Below are positions 37,107 to 46,242 of a stretch of DNA of 60,384 nucleotides, in pieces (positions within the stretch are counted from its first letter, which is position 1; each line of letters starts with the position of its first letter). The stretch spans positions 1-60,384 of the forward strand of contig JAQXIY010000070.1 in NCBI GenBank assembly GCA_029008035.1, given 5' to 3'. Below the pieces are notes generated by a model, which was not told the origin of the DNA, did not search any database, and saw only the letters and a program-made list of their open reading frames with translations. This stretch comes from Lachnospiraceae bacterium (GTDB lineage: Bacteria; Bacillota; Clostridia; Lachnospirales; Lachnospiraceae). A program made the translations under genes and the position numbers.

Positions 37107-37142
37107 AAAGGTGTCCCGTTATGATATGCGGAACACCTTGTA
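37107..37142 (-). terminator. Terminator of the aldolase gene
   Basis: AAGGTGTTCC and GGGACACCTT pair with a small bulge around a 12-nt loop; TGCTTTT follows on the minus strand. It separates fba from glnN. Confidence 0.75.
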
Positions 37143-37153
37143 TTTGTGAAATC

Positions 37154-38017
37154 TTATGCTCTGTTAATAGAACCGAACAATTCCATCTTTTCCTTGACAG
37201 TTGCCTTGATAGCCTCTGTTCCGGGAGCAAGGAGCTTTCTGGGGTCAAATCCCTTACCTTCTAAGTCCTTACCAGCCTCAACATACTCTCTGGTAGCTGC
37301 TGCAAATGATAACTGACATTCTGTGTTAACGTTAATCTTAGCAACGCCAAGAGAAATTGCTTTCTTAATCATATCTTCAGGAATACCTGTACCACCGTGA
37401 AGTACCAATGGCATATCTCCTGTCTTCTGCTGTACAGCATCCAATGTCTCAAAACTAAGTCCTGCCCAGTTCTCCGGATACTTACCATGAATATTACCAA
37501 TACCGGCAGCAAGCATATCAACACCCAAATCTGCAATTGCCTTGCACTCTTCCGGATCAGCGCACTCACCGGCACCTACAACACCGTCTTCTTCTCCACC
37601 GATGGAACCAACCTCTGCCTCAATTGACATTCCCTTGCTGTGAGCCAGTTCAACAAGCTCTGTAGTCTTTGCAACGTTCTCGTCGATTGGATAGTGAGAA
37701 CCATCAAACATAATAGACGAGAATCCAGCCTCAACACACTTGAGACATCCTTCGTAGCTACCGTGATCTAAGTGAAGAGCAACCGGAACTGTAATCTCCA
37801 ATTCTTCAATCATAGCCTTAACCATTGCTGCAACAGTCTTATAACCTGTCATGTATTTACCGGCGCCCTCAGATACACCTAAGATAACCGGAGAATTGCA
37901 CTCCTGTGCAGTCAATAAAATTGCCTTTGTCCATTCTAAGTTATTGATATTGAACTGACCTACTGCATAATGACCCGCCTTAGCCTTGTCCAACATCTCT
38001 TTTGCAGATACCAACAT
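37154..38017 (-). CDS. fba: Class II fructose-bisphosphate aldolase
   Basis: At 287 residues this zinc-dependent aldolase is of the normal length. The zinc ligands lie in VALHLDHGSYE near residue 81 and in the NIHGKYP and VLHGGTGIP histidines. The active-site aspartate is in LDHG. The phosphate-binding KINVNTECQ segment is present. It splits fructose 1,6-bisphosphate in glycolysis. Tagatose-bisphosphate aldolase is a close relative, but an isolated gene with its own strong promoter (38060-38088) and terminator favours the glycolytic enzyme. Confidence 0.95.
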   Translation of the reverse strand: MLVSAKEMLDKAKAGHYAVGQFNINNLEWTKAILLTAQECNSPVILGVSEGAGKYMTGYKTVAAMVKAMIEELEITVPVALHLDHGSYEGCLKCVEAGFSSIMFDGSHYPIDENVAKTTELVELAHSKGMSIEAEVGSIGGEEDGVVGAGECADPEECKAIADLGVDMLAAGIGNIHGKYPENWAGLSFETLDAVQQKTGDMPLVLHGGTGIPEDMIKKAISLGVAKINVNTECQLSFAAATREYVEAGKDLEGKGFDPRKLLAPGTEAIKATVKEKMELFGSINRA

Positions 38018-38059
38018 TTCGGTTCCTCCATTTCTTTCTTTTTATTCATTACTCATCAC

Positions 38060-38088
38060 ATTATAGCTCAAAAAGCCTTTCTATTCAA
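38060..38088 (-). promoter_or_regulatory. Promoter of fba
   Basis: Minus strand TTGAAT (38083-38088), 17-nt spacer, TATAAT (38060-38065). The -35 overlaps the end of the upstream lipid kinase gene. Confidence 0.8.
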
Positions 38089-38968
38089 CAATAATTTCCA
38101 GAGCCTTGCTGCAATTCTGAATGGTAACCTTGGTATGATCGCCTCCGTATTCACCATCCAAAGTCCATGGAACCTGATCCGAGCTTTTCAAAGTGATTAG
38201 ATTCGTCTGGAAAGAGTAAACCATATTAGAGTCCTTGGTTATGCCTGTGAGGAAAGCCAGAATATCATTCAGCTCAATAGGATTCTTTGGGGTCTTAATC
38301 AAAGTCACCTCAAAAACGCCATCATTTAATCCAATATCCCCGGGTATAATTCCCTTGAAACCACCCACAGACTTGGAATTGGTTATCATTCCATAGATAA
38401 ACTCGTCATACAAAACATTGCCGTCGTATTCCACCTGCATATGAAAGGATGGAATATCCCAAATCTGCTTGATTCCCTCCAATATGTACGCCGCATGGCC
38501 CAGCATATTCTTCAAGTCCTGACTGGTCTGATAAGAAACCTCGGTAAACAGTCCAAACGCGGCTACATACACGAAATAATCCTCATTAAACCGACCGATG
38601 TCACAGGAAAATGGCTGCCCATTGGATGCAATCTCAGCGGCATGAAGCATATTCTTATCAATTCCCAAAGAATTGCCGAAATCATTGGTACTTCCTGCAG
38701 GAATATATCCCACCGGAACCTTATGACCGGAAGACATCACTCCTGTCACCACCTCATCCAAAGTGCCATCGCCACCACTGCAGACGATTCTATCGTAATT
38801 GGCAACCTCTGCTCTGGCCTTTTCTATGGCATCGCCCTGACACTGGGTTGTATAGGCTGTCACCTCAAATCCGGCTTTTACCATAGTGTCAATGATATCG
38901 GCCAGATGTTCCTTAATCTTGCCTTTCCCGGAACGAGGGTTAAATATAAATAATAACCTCTTACTCAT
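38081..38968 (-). CDS. YegS/BmrU family lipid kinase (diacylglycerol kinase type)
   Basis: The 295-residue cytoplasmic enzyme has the kinase loop CSGGDGTLDEVV near residue 63, the FNPRSGKGK start and the IPAGSTNDFGNSLG segment, with a C-terminal beta domain (about 160-290). It phosphorylates a lipid such as diacylglycerol, recycling it after lipoteichoic acid synthesis. It starts 21 bp after the Crh-like gene, so it may be the last gene of the hprK-whiA cluster transcript. Confidence 0.92.
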   Translation of the reverse strand: MSKRLLFIFNPRSGKGKIKEHLADIIDTMVKAGFEVTAYTTQCQGDAIEKARAEVANYDRIVCSGGDGTLDEVVTGVMSSGHKVPVGYIPAGSTNDFGNSLGIDKNMLHAAEIASNGQPFSCDIGRFNEDYFVYVAAFGLFTEVSYQTSQDLKNMLGHAAYILEGIKQIWDIPSFHMQVEYDGNVLYDEFIYGMITNSKSVGGFKGIIPGDIGLNDGVFEVTLIKTPKNPIELNDILAFLTGITKDSNMVYSFQTNLITLKSSDQVPWTLDGEYGGDHTKVTIQNCSKALEIIVE

Positions 38969-38989
38969 TATACTACACCCCGTGAAATA

Positions 38990-39238
38990 CTACTCCGTCA
39001 AAAACTTTTCTAACGCATCTACAGCGTCGGTCTCATCCTCACCTGTTGCGTCAATGGTTACCACCATTCCGGAAGCCAACACCAAACTCATCATTCCCAT
39101 AATGCTTTTGGCATTCACCTTCTTCGTATCCATCTCGAAATAAATCTGGCTGGCAAACTGATTTGCCAACTGCACCAAATGGGCAATTGGTGTTGCCTCC
39201 ATACTATTTGACATATTCACAGTAACATCTTTTCTCAT
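38990..39238 (-). CDS. Crh-like HPr-fold protein without the PTS histidine
   Basis: The 82-residue protein aligns along its length with HPr and Crh. The regulatory serine block KKVNAKSIMGMMSL (Ser near residue 47) is intact. At the active site, where HPr has GIHARPA and Bacillus Crh has GLQARPA, this protein has SMEATPI: His to Glu and Arg to Thr. It cannot carry phosphate for the PTS, so a regulatory role like Crh, phosphorylated on Ser by HprK, is likely. It lies directly after whiA and rapZ as crh does in Bacillus, and hprK is five genes upstream. Confidence 0.88.
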   Translation of the reverse strand: MRKDVTVNMSNSMEATPIAHLVQLANQFASQIYFEMDTKKVNAKSIMGMMSLVLASGMVVTIDATGEDETDAVDALEKFLTE

Positions 39239-39251
39239 GATTGCTCCTTCC

Positions 39252-40148
39252 TTACACTCTCAGTTTGTCTGCAATTTCGCTAATACGCCGAAGGCGATGA
39301 TTCACCCCTGATTTTCCAATGGGGGGTGTCAACAGCGTCCCCAGGTCTTTCAGCGGTACATCCGGATGTTCCAGACGCACCTGAGCAATTTCCTGTAAAT
39401 TATCAGGCAAAGCGGACAGCCCTTTGGTATTCATAATGTATTGAATATCTTCCACCTGCCGCACTGCTGCATTTACCGTTTTGGAAATATTTGCTGTCTC
39501 ACAGTTCACCTTACGATTAACGGAATTGCGCATTTCCTTGAGTATTCGCACATTTTCCAAATTCATTAAAGCCACATGGGCTCCCATGACATTTAACATG
39601 TCAACAATCTGAGCGCCTTCCTTTAAGTACACTACATAATGTTTCTTTCGTTCAACAACCTTAGCGTCCACATCAAATGTGGCCATCACCTCTTGCAACT
39701 GTCTCGCCTGTTGTGGCGTATGACAGACAATCTCAAAATGATAACCTTTATTGGGGTCGCTAATGGAACCCGACGCCAAAAAAGCCCCTCGGATAAAAGC
39801 CCGCTTACAACAAGTCTGTTGCAAAAGCAGACCATCCACCACATCCAGCGTAAGCTTGGGAATGTCTCCCGTCTCCTTCCACATCTTAACTGTTGTTAAA
39901 ACCTCTTTTGCATCCTGTTGGGACAATTCTAACCCATTGCTATTTATAGTAGTTGTTTTAGCCAATAAAGTAAAGTATTTTTTTTGTGTTACTTCGTTAT
40001 CTGACCGAAAACATAATTTGGTTTCACCCTCACTGCACTGCACTCTGACCTCGTGACTGATGATGGCTGCCAGTTCTGCCAGTTGGCAGTGTCTGGCCTT
40101 ACTGATGACAGCAGCCAGTTCATTTTTTACATCTCTGGAAAAGGACAT
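39252..40148 (-). CDS. whiA: DNA-binding protein WhiA
   Basis: The 298-residue protein has two halves. The first (about 1-190) is a degenerate LAGLIDADG homing-endonuclease fold (KRAFIRGAFLASGSISDPNKGYHFE). The second (about 215-298) is a helix-turn-helix (PDVPLKDLGTLLTPPIGKSGVNHRLRRI in part). In Gram-positives WhiA affects cell division, chromosome segregation and sporulation. It is placed in the conserved rapZ-whiA-crh order with gaps of about 10 bp. Confidence 0.96.
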   Translation of the reverse strand: MSFSRDVKNELAAVISKARHCQLAELAAIISHEVRVQCSEGETKLCFRSDNEVTQKKYFTLLAKTTTINSNGLELSQQDAKEVLTTVKMWKETGDIPKLTLDVVDGLLLQQTCCKRAFIRGAFLASGSISDPNKGYHFEIVCHTPQQARQLQEVMATFDVDAKVVERKKHYVVYLKEGAQIVDMLNVMGAHVALMNLENVRILKEMRNSVNRKVNCETANISKTVNAAVRQVEDIQYIMNTKGLSALPDNLQEIAQVRLEHPDVPLKDLGTLLTPPIGKSGVNHRLRRISEIADKLRV

Positions 40149-40157
40149 AGCTTCCTC

Positions 40158-41033
40158 CTATTTACCACGCAATGTATCTTTGCCAATATCTCTGTGCTCG
40201 ATTTTTAAGCCAATGGTATTATCGTGAAGCATACGCTGATACAATTGATTGGCCAAAGTTACGGAACGATGTTTTCCCCCTGTGCAACCAATGGCAATCA
40301 CCAGTTGGTTCTTTCCCTCCTTAATGTAATTGGGAATGAGAAAATGAATCATATCATCCAGCTTCTCAATAAATTCATAAGCCTCTTGATGTGCCATAAC
40401 AAATTGTTGTATCTCAATATCATTGCCGGTCTTAGGACGCAACTCTGCCACATAATAAGGATTTGGCAGAAATCTCACATCAAAGACCAAATCCGCATCG
40501 GAAGGGATGCCATATTTGAAGCCAAAGGACATAATCGTCACAAACAGACTCTGAAAGTTTTCCTCCTGAATAAAGATTCTTTGCAATTCTTCCTTCAATT
40601 CTCGGGTGAGAAGGTGGGATGTGTCTATAATGTAATCAGCCTGTTTCTTGAGAAAGTCAATGGCCTCCCGCTCCTTCACAATCCCCGCCTGAATCCGTTC
40701 CATGCCGGACAGGGGATGATTGCGCCTGGTCTCCTTATATCGCTTAATCAGCACTTCGTCTTCCGCATCCAAAAACAAGATATTGTATTTTTTGCCGTCA
40801 TCTCGAAGTTCCGTCAAAACTTCCTGTAGCAAATTCAGTTGTTCCCCGCTTCGAATGTCAATGCCCACCACTACCTTCTGTTCTTTTGCGCTGGGCTGAT
40901 CAGCCAAATCAATCATGCTTTTTAACAGCGGAATAGGTAAATTGTCTACACAAAAATACCCCAAATCCTCTAACATTTTGAAAGCTGTGCTTTTTCCTGC
41001 ACCTGACATGCCGGTAAGAATCAACAACTTCAT
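40158..41033 (-). CDS. rapZ: RNase adapter RapZ / YvcJ nucleotide-binding protein
   Basis: The 291-residue P-loop protein has Walker A GMSGAGKS at residues 8-15, the conserved DLGYFCVDNLP, and the C-terminal IGCTGGKHRSV motif. In E. coli RapZ controls amino-sugar synthesis through small RNAs; in Bacillus the relative YvcJ hydrolyses GTP and affects competence. It sits between murB (wall precursor) and whiA with about 10-bp gaps, so all are in one operon. A yvcK gene, often between rapZ and whiA, is absent here. Confidence 0.95.
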   Translation of the reverse strand: MKLLILTGMSGAGKSTAFKMLEDLGYFCVDNLPIPLLKSMIDLADQPSAKEQKVVVGIDIRSGEQLNLLQEVLTELRDDGKKYNILFLDAEDEVLIKRYKETRRNHPLSGMERIQAGIVKEREAIDFLKKQADYIIDTSHLLTRELKEELQRIFIQEENFQSLFVTIMSFGFKYGIPSDADLVFDVRFLPNPYYVAELRPKTGNDIEIQQFVMAHQEAYEFIEKLDDMIHFLIPNYIKEGKNQLVIAIGCTGGKHRSVTLANQLYQRMLHDNTIGLKIEHRDIGKDTLRGK

Positions 41034-41042
41034 GAAATCCTC

Positions 41043-41945
41043 CTAAAATTCCCCCAAAAGCCGAACCTCCGGTTCCAGCTTCACGCCAAACTGTTCCTGT
41101 ACCTTTGCGGACACGTCCTGCATCAATCGGTATACGTCTTGTGCTGTGGCCTGTTCCACATTAATCACAAAACCACAGTGCTTCTCTGACACTGCAGCAC
41201 CACCTACCCGATAGCCTGCAAGTCCGGCATCCATAATCAGTTTGCCGGCAAAATGTCCTTCCGGACGCTTAAATGTGCTTCCTGCACTGGGATATTCTAA
41301 AGGCTGCTTATCCTGTCTTCTCCCCCGGAAGTCCTCCATAGTACGTTTGATCTCCTCCGGGCTGCCAAAGGCCAGCTCAAACTCCGCCTTCAGCACAATA
41401 GCCTCTTCCTCCATCATCCTGCTGTGGCGGTAGGACAGTTGCAACTGCTGAGCGGTCCATGTCTTTACACTCCCGTCAGGAAGCAGCACATCCGCTGATA
41501 CCACCACCTGTTTCATCTCACCGCCATAGGCACCGGCATTCATCATCATGGCGCCTCCTACGGTACCGGGAATGCCAGCCGCAAACTCCAGCCCTGTCAA
41601 ATTTGCCTTTGCCGCCGCATTGGCCACCTGAGACAAAAGCGCTCCGGCCTGTGCAGTAATGCGATTCCCCTCTACCGCAATGTGTGATGCGGCCTTTCCA
41701 AAGGAAATCACGACTCCCTGCAATCCTGCGTCAGACACCAACACGTTACTGCCATTCCCCAAAATGGTGTAAGGTATATGGTCTTTCCTGCAATAAGAAA
41801 TCAATTCCACCGCCTCTGATATGCCAGGCTCCACGTATACCTCTGCCGGTCCGCCAATCTTAAAGGTTGTGTGGCGGGACATAGGCTCGTTTTGCAAAAA
41901 CTGTATCCCGGAAAACTTCGCTGACAGTTTTGTTTTCCACTCCAT
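41043..41945 (-). CDS. murB: UDP-N-acetylenolpyruvoylglucosamine reductase
   Basis: The 300-residue flavoenzyme makes UDP-MurNAc, the second committed step of peptidoglycan precursor synthesis. FAD-binding stretches are TFKIGGPAEVYVEP (about 26-39) and GNGSNVLVSD (about 62-71), and the substrate domain includes GIPGTVGGAMMMNAGAYGGE. The catalytic serine is in SAGSTFKRP (about 219-227), the short Firmicutes type II form, and the catalytic Glu is in KLEPEVRLLG. Part of the tightly spaced operon from hprK to the Crh-like gene. Confidence 0.96.
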   Translation of the reverse strand: MEWKTKLSAKFSGIQFLQNEPMSRHTTFKIGGPAEVYVEPGISEAVELISYCRKDHIPYTILGNGSNVLVSDAGLQGVVISFGKAASHIAVEGNRITAQAGALLSQVANAAAKANLTGLEFAAGIPGTVGGAMMMNAGAYGGEMKQVVVSADVLLPDGSVKTWTAQQLQLSYRHSRMMEEEAIVLKAEFELAFGSPEEIKRTMEDFRGRRQDKQPLEYPSAGSTFKRPEGHFAGKLIMDAGLAGYRVGGAAVSEKHCGFVINVEQATAQDVYRLMQDVSAKVQEQFGVKLEPEVRLLGEF

Positions 41946-41955
41946 TGCGTTCTCC

Positions 41956-43344
41956 TTATCTTGAAAAATTCAAAAAGGCTACATAGGCAAGAAATGCTTC
42001 GTACAAATCTACCTTGCTGATAATCTCCCATGGGGCATGCATATTGAGCACTGCCACGCCGCTGTCAATCACATCCATGTCCAGATTGCCCAAAATGTAT
42101 GCGATGGTTCCGCCACCACCTACGTCTACCTTACCCAGCTCCGCTGTCTGGAAATACACATTGGCATCATCCATAATGCGGCGAAGTTCGCCTACATACT
42201 CTGCATTTGCATCGTTGGAGCCGCTCTTGCCTCGAGAACCGGTATATTTGTTGAACACCATACCTCTTCCGAAGTATGCTGCATTTTTCTTCTCCATCAC
42301 AGATGGGTAGTTGGGGTCAAAAGCTGCACTTACATCAGAAGACAATGCCTTGGAATTCTTCAGCGCTCTGCATAAGGACAAATTGCCCTCTTCCCCTGTC
42401 AAAGCCAACAGCTCTGCCACTGTGTTCTCAAAGAAACGGGAATGCATACCGGTAGCACCAACAGAGCCGATTTCCTCCTTGTCCACCAACAGACAAACAC
42501 TGGTGTACTCCGGAACATCAATCTGAAGCATAGCCATAAGAGATGGATAGGCACAAACTCTGTCATCATGTCCATAACCCATAATCATAGAGCGGTCAAA
42601 GCCGTAATCTCTGGCTGCACCGGCAGGTACCACCTCAATTTCAGCAGAGAGGAAATCTTCCTCCTCGATGTTGTACTGATCCAGAAGAATATTCAGAATG
42701 TTGGCCTTTACCAGTTCTTTCTCGTCTTCCTTCACGCCCGGAATGCTTCCCACCAGCACATTCAAATCTTCGCCTTCCACCACCTTGTTGGCCTTCTTGG
42801 TCAACTGCTCGTCAGACAGGTGAATCAGCAAATCACTGACACCAAATACAGGGTCATCTTCCTTCTCGCCGATGCACACGTCAATCACAGTACCGTCCTT
42901 TTTCGCCACAACACCGTGAAGTGCCAAAGGCAGCGTCACCCATTGATACTTCTTCACTCCACCGTAATAGTGCGTGTCCAGCAACACCATGTCTGTGTCT
43001 TCGTACAACGGATTCTGCTTCAAGTCCATACGCGGGGAGTCAATATGTGCTCCCAAAATCTGCATGCCGGCAGAAATCGGCTGCTTACCCATAATAAAAC
43101 ATACAAGAGATTTTTTCTTGTTCACCGCATAAATTTTATCTCCGGCCTTTAAGGTCTTGCCGGCGGATACCACATCCTCAAGGGATTCAAATCCCGCAGC
43201 CTTCAACTTGTCCACAAAAAAAGCACAACATTCTCTCTCTGTCTTGTTGTCAGATAAAAACTGACGATATCCCTCCGCAAAATCGAAGACTTGTCTCTTG
43301 TCAGACTCCTCACGATACTTTTCCCATGCATTTTTTCGTTCCAT
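41956..43344 (-). CDS. M18 family metal aminopeptidase
   Basis: This 462-residue cytoplasmic aspartyl-type aminopeptidase has metal ligands in LGAHIDSPRMDLK (His/Asp near residue 97), the carboxylate pair in VDKEEIGSVGATGMHS, and the C-terminal His in NMHAPWEI. M18 enzymes form dodecameric tetrahedral shells and release N-terminal residues from peptides. It lies between hprK and murB; a link to wall or PTS control is not obvious and it is probably a housekeeping passenger of the operon. Confidence 0.93.
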   Translation of the reverse strand: MERKNAWEKYREESDKRQVFDFAEGYRQFLSDNKTERECCAFFVDKLKAAGFESLEDVVSAGKTLKAGDKIYAVNKKKSLVCFIMGKQPISAGMQILGAHIDSPRMDLKQNPLYEDTDMVLLDTHYYGGVKKYQWVTLPLALHGVVAKKDGTVIDVCIGEKEDDPVFGVSDLLIHLSDEQLTKKANKVVEGEDLNVLVGSIPGVKEDEKELVKANILNILLDQYNIEEEDFLSAEIEVVPAGAARDYGFDRSMIMGYGHDDRVCAYPSLMAMLQIDVPEYTSVCLLVDKEEIGSVGATGMHSRFFENTVAELLALTGEEGNLSLCRALKNSKALSSDVSAAFDPNYPSVMEKKNAAYFGRGMVFNKYTGSRGKSGSNDANAEYVGELRRIMDDANVYFQTAELGKVDVGGGGTIAYILGNLDMDVIDSGVAVLNMHAPWEIISKVDLYEAFLAYVAFLNFSR

Positions 43345-43375
43345 TTTGTTTCTCCTTACTACTATATTCTAAAAA

Positions 43376-44320
43376 TTACATTCCATTACTAATGTTTTCC
43401 TGCACCCTGCGATAAAGTTCCTGAGCAGCATTATACCCCATCTTTTTCTGGCGGTGATTCACTGCCGCTGTCTCACAGATAACAGCCAAATTACGTCCCG
43501 GTCGAATGGGCAGAGAATGGCAGGTGACATTGATACCTAAAATATCCATGTATTCATCCTCCATGCCCAGTCGGTCATAGTTGTTTTCTTTCTTCCAATC
43601 CTCCAACTTAATGACAAAGTCAATCTTCTGTACTTCCTTGACACACTCCACACCAAACAGACTCTTGACGTCGATAACACCGATGCCTCGCAGCTCAATG
43701 AGATGCTTCGTCACCTTGGGGGCTTTCCCCATCAATGTGTGGGCATTGGTCTTACGGATTTCTACCACATCATCTGCCACCAGACGATGGCCACGTTTGA
43801 TGAGTTCCAAAGCAGCTTCACTCTTACCGATGCCACTCTCCCCTGTAATCAACAATCCCTCACCATATACATCCACCAGCACACCATGGATGGTGGTACA
43901 GGGAGCCAAAATGGTATTTAACTCGATAATCAACTCCGACATAAACTCTGATGTTCCACGGTCTGTTCCCAGCAGAGGAATCTCGCGCTCCAGGGCAATC
44001 TCCACCAGGGATTCCTCCGGCACAAATCCACGGCAATAAATCAGGCAGGGAATATCATAACTCAACAACTTCTTGTAGATATCCACCCGCTGCTGGGCCG
44101 TCTTACTGTTCAGGTAGGCCTGTTCCACCATACCGATAATCTGAATGCGATTCACTTCAAAGTGCTCATAAAAACCGTTAAGCTGTAAAGCAGGTCGGTT
44201 CACATCAGCCACATGTACTTCTCTTTGCTGCAAGTCCAAGCTCTCTGTAAAATTCTTCAAGTGCAGACGCTTGGCAATTTCTGATAATTTTGCACCCATT
44301 GCTTCCATAGTCGTACCCAT
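43376..44320 (-). CDS. hprK: HPr kinase/phosphorylase
   Basis: The 314-residue enzyme phosphorylates and dephosphorylates the regulatory serine of HPr and Crh, controlling carbon catabolite repression. Walker A is GESGIGKSE near residue 158, followed by the family's RLVADDVVEI; the signature PIRPGRNLAVICETAAVN is near the C-terminus. The N-terminal domain (about 1-135) is typical. The ribosome site is awkward: GAGAGG abuts the first ATG, so a start at 44308 is possible. A partner protein, the Crh-like HPr, is encoded five genes downstream. Confidence 0.95.
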   Translation of the reverse strand: MGTTMEAMGAKLSEIAKRLHLKNFTESLDLQQREVHVADVNRPALQLNGFYEHFEVNRIQIIGMVEQAYLNSKTAQQRVDIYKKLLSYDIPCLIYCRGFVPEESLVEIALEREIPLLGTDRGTSEFMSELIIELNTILAPCTTIHGVLVDVYGEGLLITGESGIGKSEAALELIKRGHRLVADDVVEIRKTNAHTLMGKAPKVTKHLIELRGIGVIDVKSLFGVECVKEVQKIDFVIKLEDWKKENNYDRLGMEDEYMDILGINVTCHSLPIRPGRNLAVICETAAVNHRQKKMGYNAAQELYRRVQENISNGM

Positions 44321-44352
44321 CCTCTCTTAATATATTCATATTGTAAATCATT

Positions 44353-46236
44353 TCATTGGTTTGTCAAACCGTGAAGATAGTTAAATAGAGCCGTTGCCGA
44401 TGGAAGATCCATGGATGGCGTTTCGGCCAGTTCCTCTATGGTTGCCCCGGCCATCTCTTCTGCGCTTTCAAACCGTTTCATCAGCGCCTTTCTTCTTGCA
44501 GGGCCGATTCCTTCTATATCATCTAAAAAACTGTGAGTCTGACTCTTGGAACGAAGGCTGCGATGGTATTCAATTGCAAACCTGTGTGCCTCGTCCTGAA
44601 GGCGGGTAATCAGGAGAAACCCTTCTGATGTCTTATCAATGGGAATTTCCCTGTTATTAAAATACAAGCCTCTGGTTCTGTGATGGTCATCCTTCACCAT
44701 ACCGCAGACAGGAATGGAAATGCCCATTTCTTCCAGCACTTCCAAACAGATATTTACCTGCCCTCTTCCACCATCCATCATAATCACATCAGGGAACTTA
44801 CTAAAACTGCCAAGGCTCTCTTCCAGACCTTTCTCCTGCAATTCTTTGCGTTCCTGTAATCCGTGGGTAAAACGACGGGTCAGCACCTCCCGCATGGCGC
44901 CGTAATCATCCGGCCCCGTCACGGTCTTTAGTTTAAATTTGCGGTAGTCGCTACGCAATGGCTTCCCTTTTTCAAAGACAACCATAGAGCCCACCGTCTG
45001 GAATCCGTTGATATTGGAAATATCGAAGGCCTCCATGCGACTGAGATGCTCCAAGCCCAAAAGGCCGGCAATTTCTTTCAGTGCCCCGATGGTGCGACCT
45101 TCTTCCTTCTTGATTCGCTCTTTGTCCTGTTCCAGAACCATACCGGCATTTTTCTGTGCCAGTTCCACCATTTTATTCTTCATTCCTTTTTGGGGAATTT
45201 TCAGGTACACCCGCTGCCCCTTTTTGGCAGAGAGCCATTCCTCTATCACATCCTGTTCCGCAATGGGCTGCTGCAGGTGAATTTCCTTTGGTATCACAGG
45301 GGTTCCGCCATAAAACTGTTGAAGAAAGCCGGCTACAATCTCCGACTCTGTCTCCTCCAAACGCACATTCATAAAGAAGTGCTCCCGTCCAATCAATTTG
45401 CCGCTGCGAACAAAGAACACCTGAACCACTGCATCTTCGCCGCTTTGCGCCACTGCCACAATATCCTTGTCATCTGCCTGATTGGCGTTGGTGATTTTCT
45501 GCTTCTGCATACAGGCGTTGACGCTTCCCAACAAATCCCTGTACTCCGCAGCCTTCTCAAACTCCATCTCTTCCGCAGCCTTACTCATCTTTTCCTCCAG
45601 CATTTGTATCACCGGTTGATAGGAACCGTTGAGAAAAGCCAATGCTCCCTCTACACTCTCCCGGTACTCCTGCGGAGACACCTTTCCCGTACAGACTCCC
45701 GGGCACTGCTTCATATGATAGTTAAGACAGGGTCTCTCTTTTCCAAAGTTCTCGGGAAATTTTTTATTACATGTTCTGAGATGATAGATTTTCTGCACCA
45801 AATCAATGGTGTCCTTTACCGCTCCTGCGCTGGTAAAAGGGCCGAAGTACTTGGATTTATCCTTTTGTACCTGACGCGAAAAAAGGACCCTGGGATACAT
45901 CTCTCCCAGCGTCACTTTTATATAAGGATATGTCTTATCGTCACGAAGCATGGTGTTGTATTTGGGGCGATGTTCCTTGATTAGGTTGCACTCCAAAACA
46001 AGGGCTTCCAACTCCGAATCCGTGACAATATACTCAAAATATGCAATCTGTTTTACCATCTGGGCCTTCTTAATCCCCTCATTATGACTGGGCTGAAAAT
46101 ACTGTCTCACCCGATGGCGAAGAGACAGGGCCTTACCCACATAAATGATGGCATCTCTGGCATCATGCATAATGTAAACTCCCGGCGCATCCGGGAGTTT
46201 AGCCAATTCTTCTTCAATAGAAAAATGTTCGTTCAT
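44353..46236 (-). CDS. uvrC: Excinuclease ABC subunit C
   Basis: The 627-residue nucleotide excision repair nuclease makes both cuts at UvrAB-marked damage. The GIY-YIG domain is at about 12-95 (GVYIMHDA, IIYVGKA). The UVR motif is at about 205-240. The RNase H-like UvrC core (about 385-540) has FDISNINGFQTVGSMVVFE and MMDGGRGQVN. The C-terminal helix-hairpin-helix pair covers about 560-625. It follows ftsH by six bases; uvrA and uvrB are not in the window. Confidence 0.97.
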   Translation of the reverse strand: MNEHFSIEEELAKLPDAPGVYIMHDARDAIIYVGKALSLRHRVRQYFQPSHNEGIKKAQMVKQIAYFEYIVTDSELEALVLECNLIKEHRPKYNTMLRDDKTYPYIKVTLGEMYPRVLFSRQVQKDKSKYFGPFTSAGAVKDTIDLVQKIYHLRTCNKKFPENFGKERPCLNYHMKQCPGVCTGKVSPQEYRESVEGALAFLNGSYQPVIQMLEEKMSKAAEEMEFEKAAEYRDLLGSVNACMQKQKITNANQADDKDIVAVAQSGEDAVVQVFFVRSGKLIGREHFFMNVRLEETESEIVAGFLQQFYGGTPVIPKEIHLQQPIAEQDVIEEWLSAKKGQRVYLKIPQKGMKNKMVELAQKNAGMVLEQDKERIKKEEGRTIGALKEIAGLLGLEHLSRMEAFDISNINGFQTVGSMVVFEKGKPLRSDYRKFKLKTVTGPDDYGAMREVLTRRFTHGLQERKELQEKGLEESLGSFSKFPDVIMMDGGRGQVNICLEVLEEMGISIPVCGMVKDDHHRTRGLYFNNREIPIDKTSEGFLLITRLQDEAHRFAIEYHRSLRSKSQTHSFLDDIEGIGPARRKALMKRFESAEEMAGATIEELAETPSMDLPSATALFNYLHGLTNQ

Positions 46237-46242
46237 AAATCT

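Noticed and set aside
42442-43152. 236-codon frame opposite the M18 aminopeptidase gene
   Set aside because: Antisense to conserved metal-binding motifs, no ribosome site.
45046-45984. 312-codon frame opposite uvrC
   Set aside because: Antisense shadow of the well-conserved uvrC gene; no start signals and no recognisable domain.
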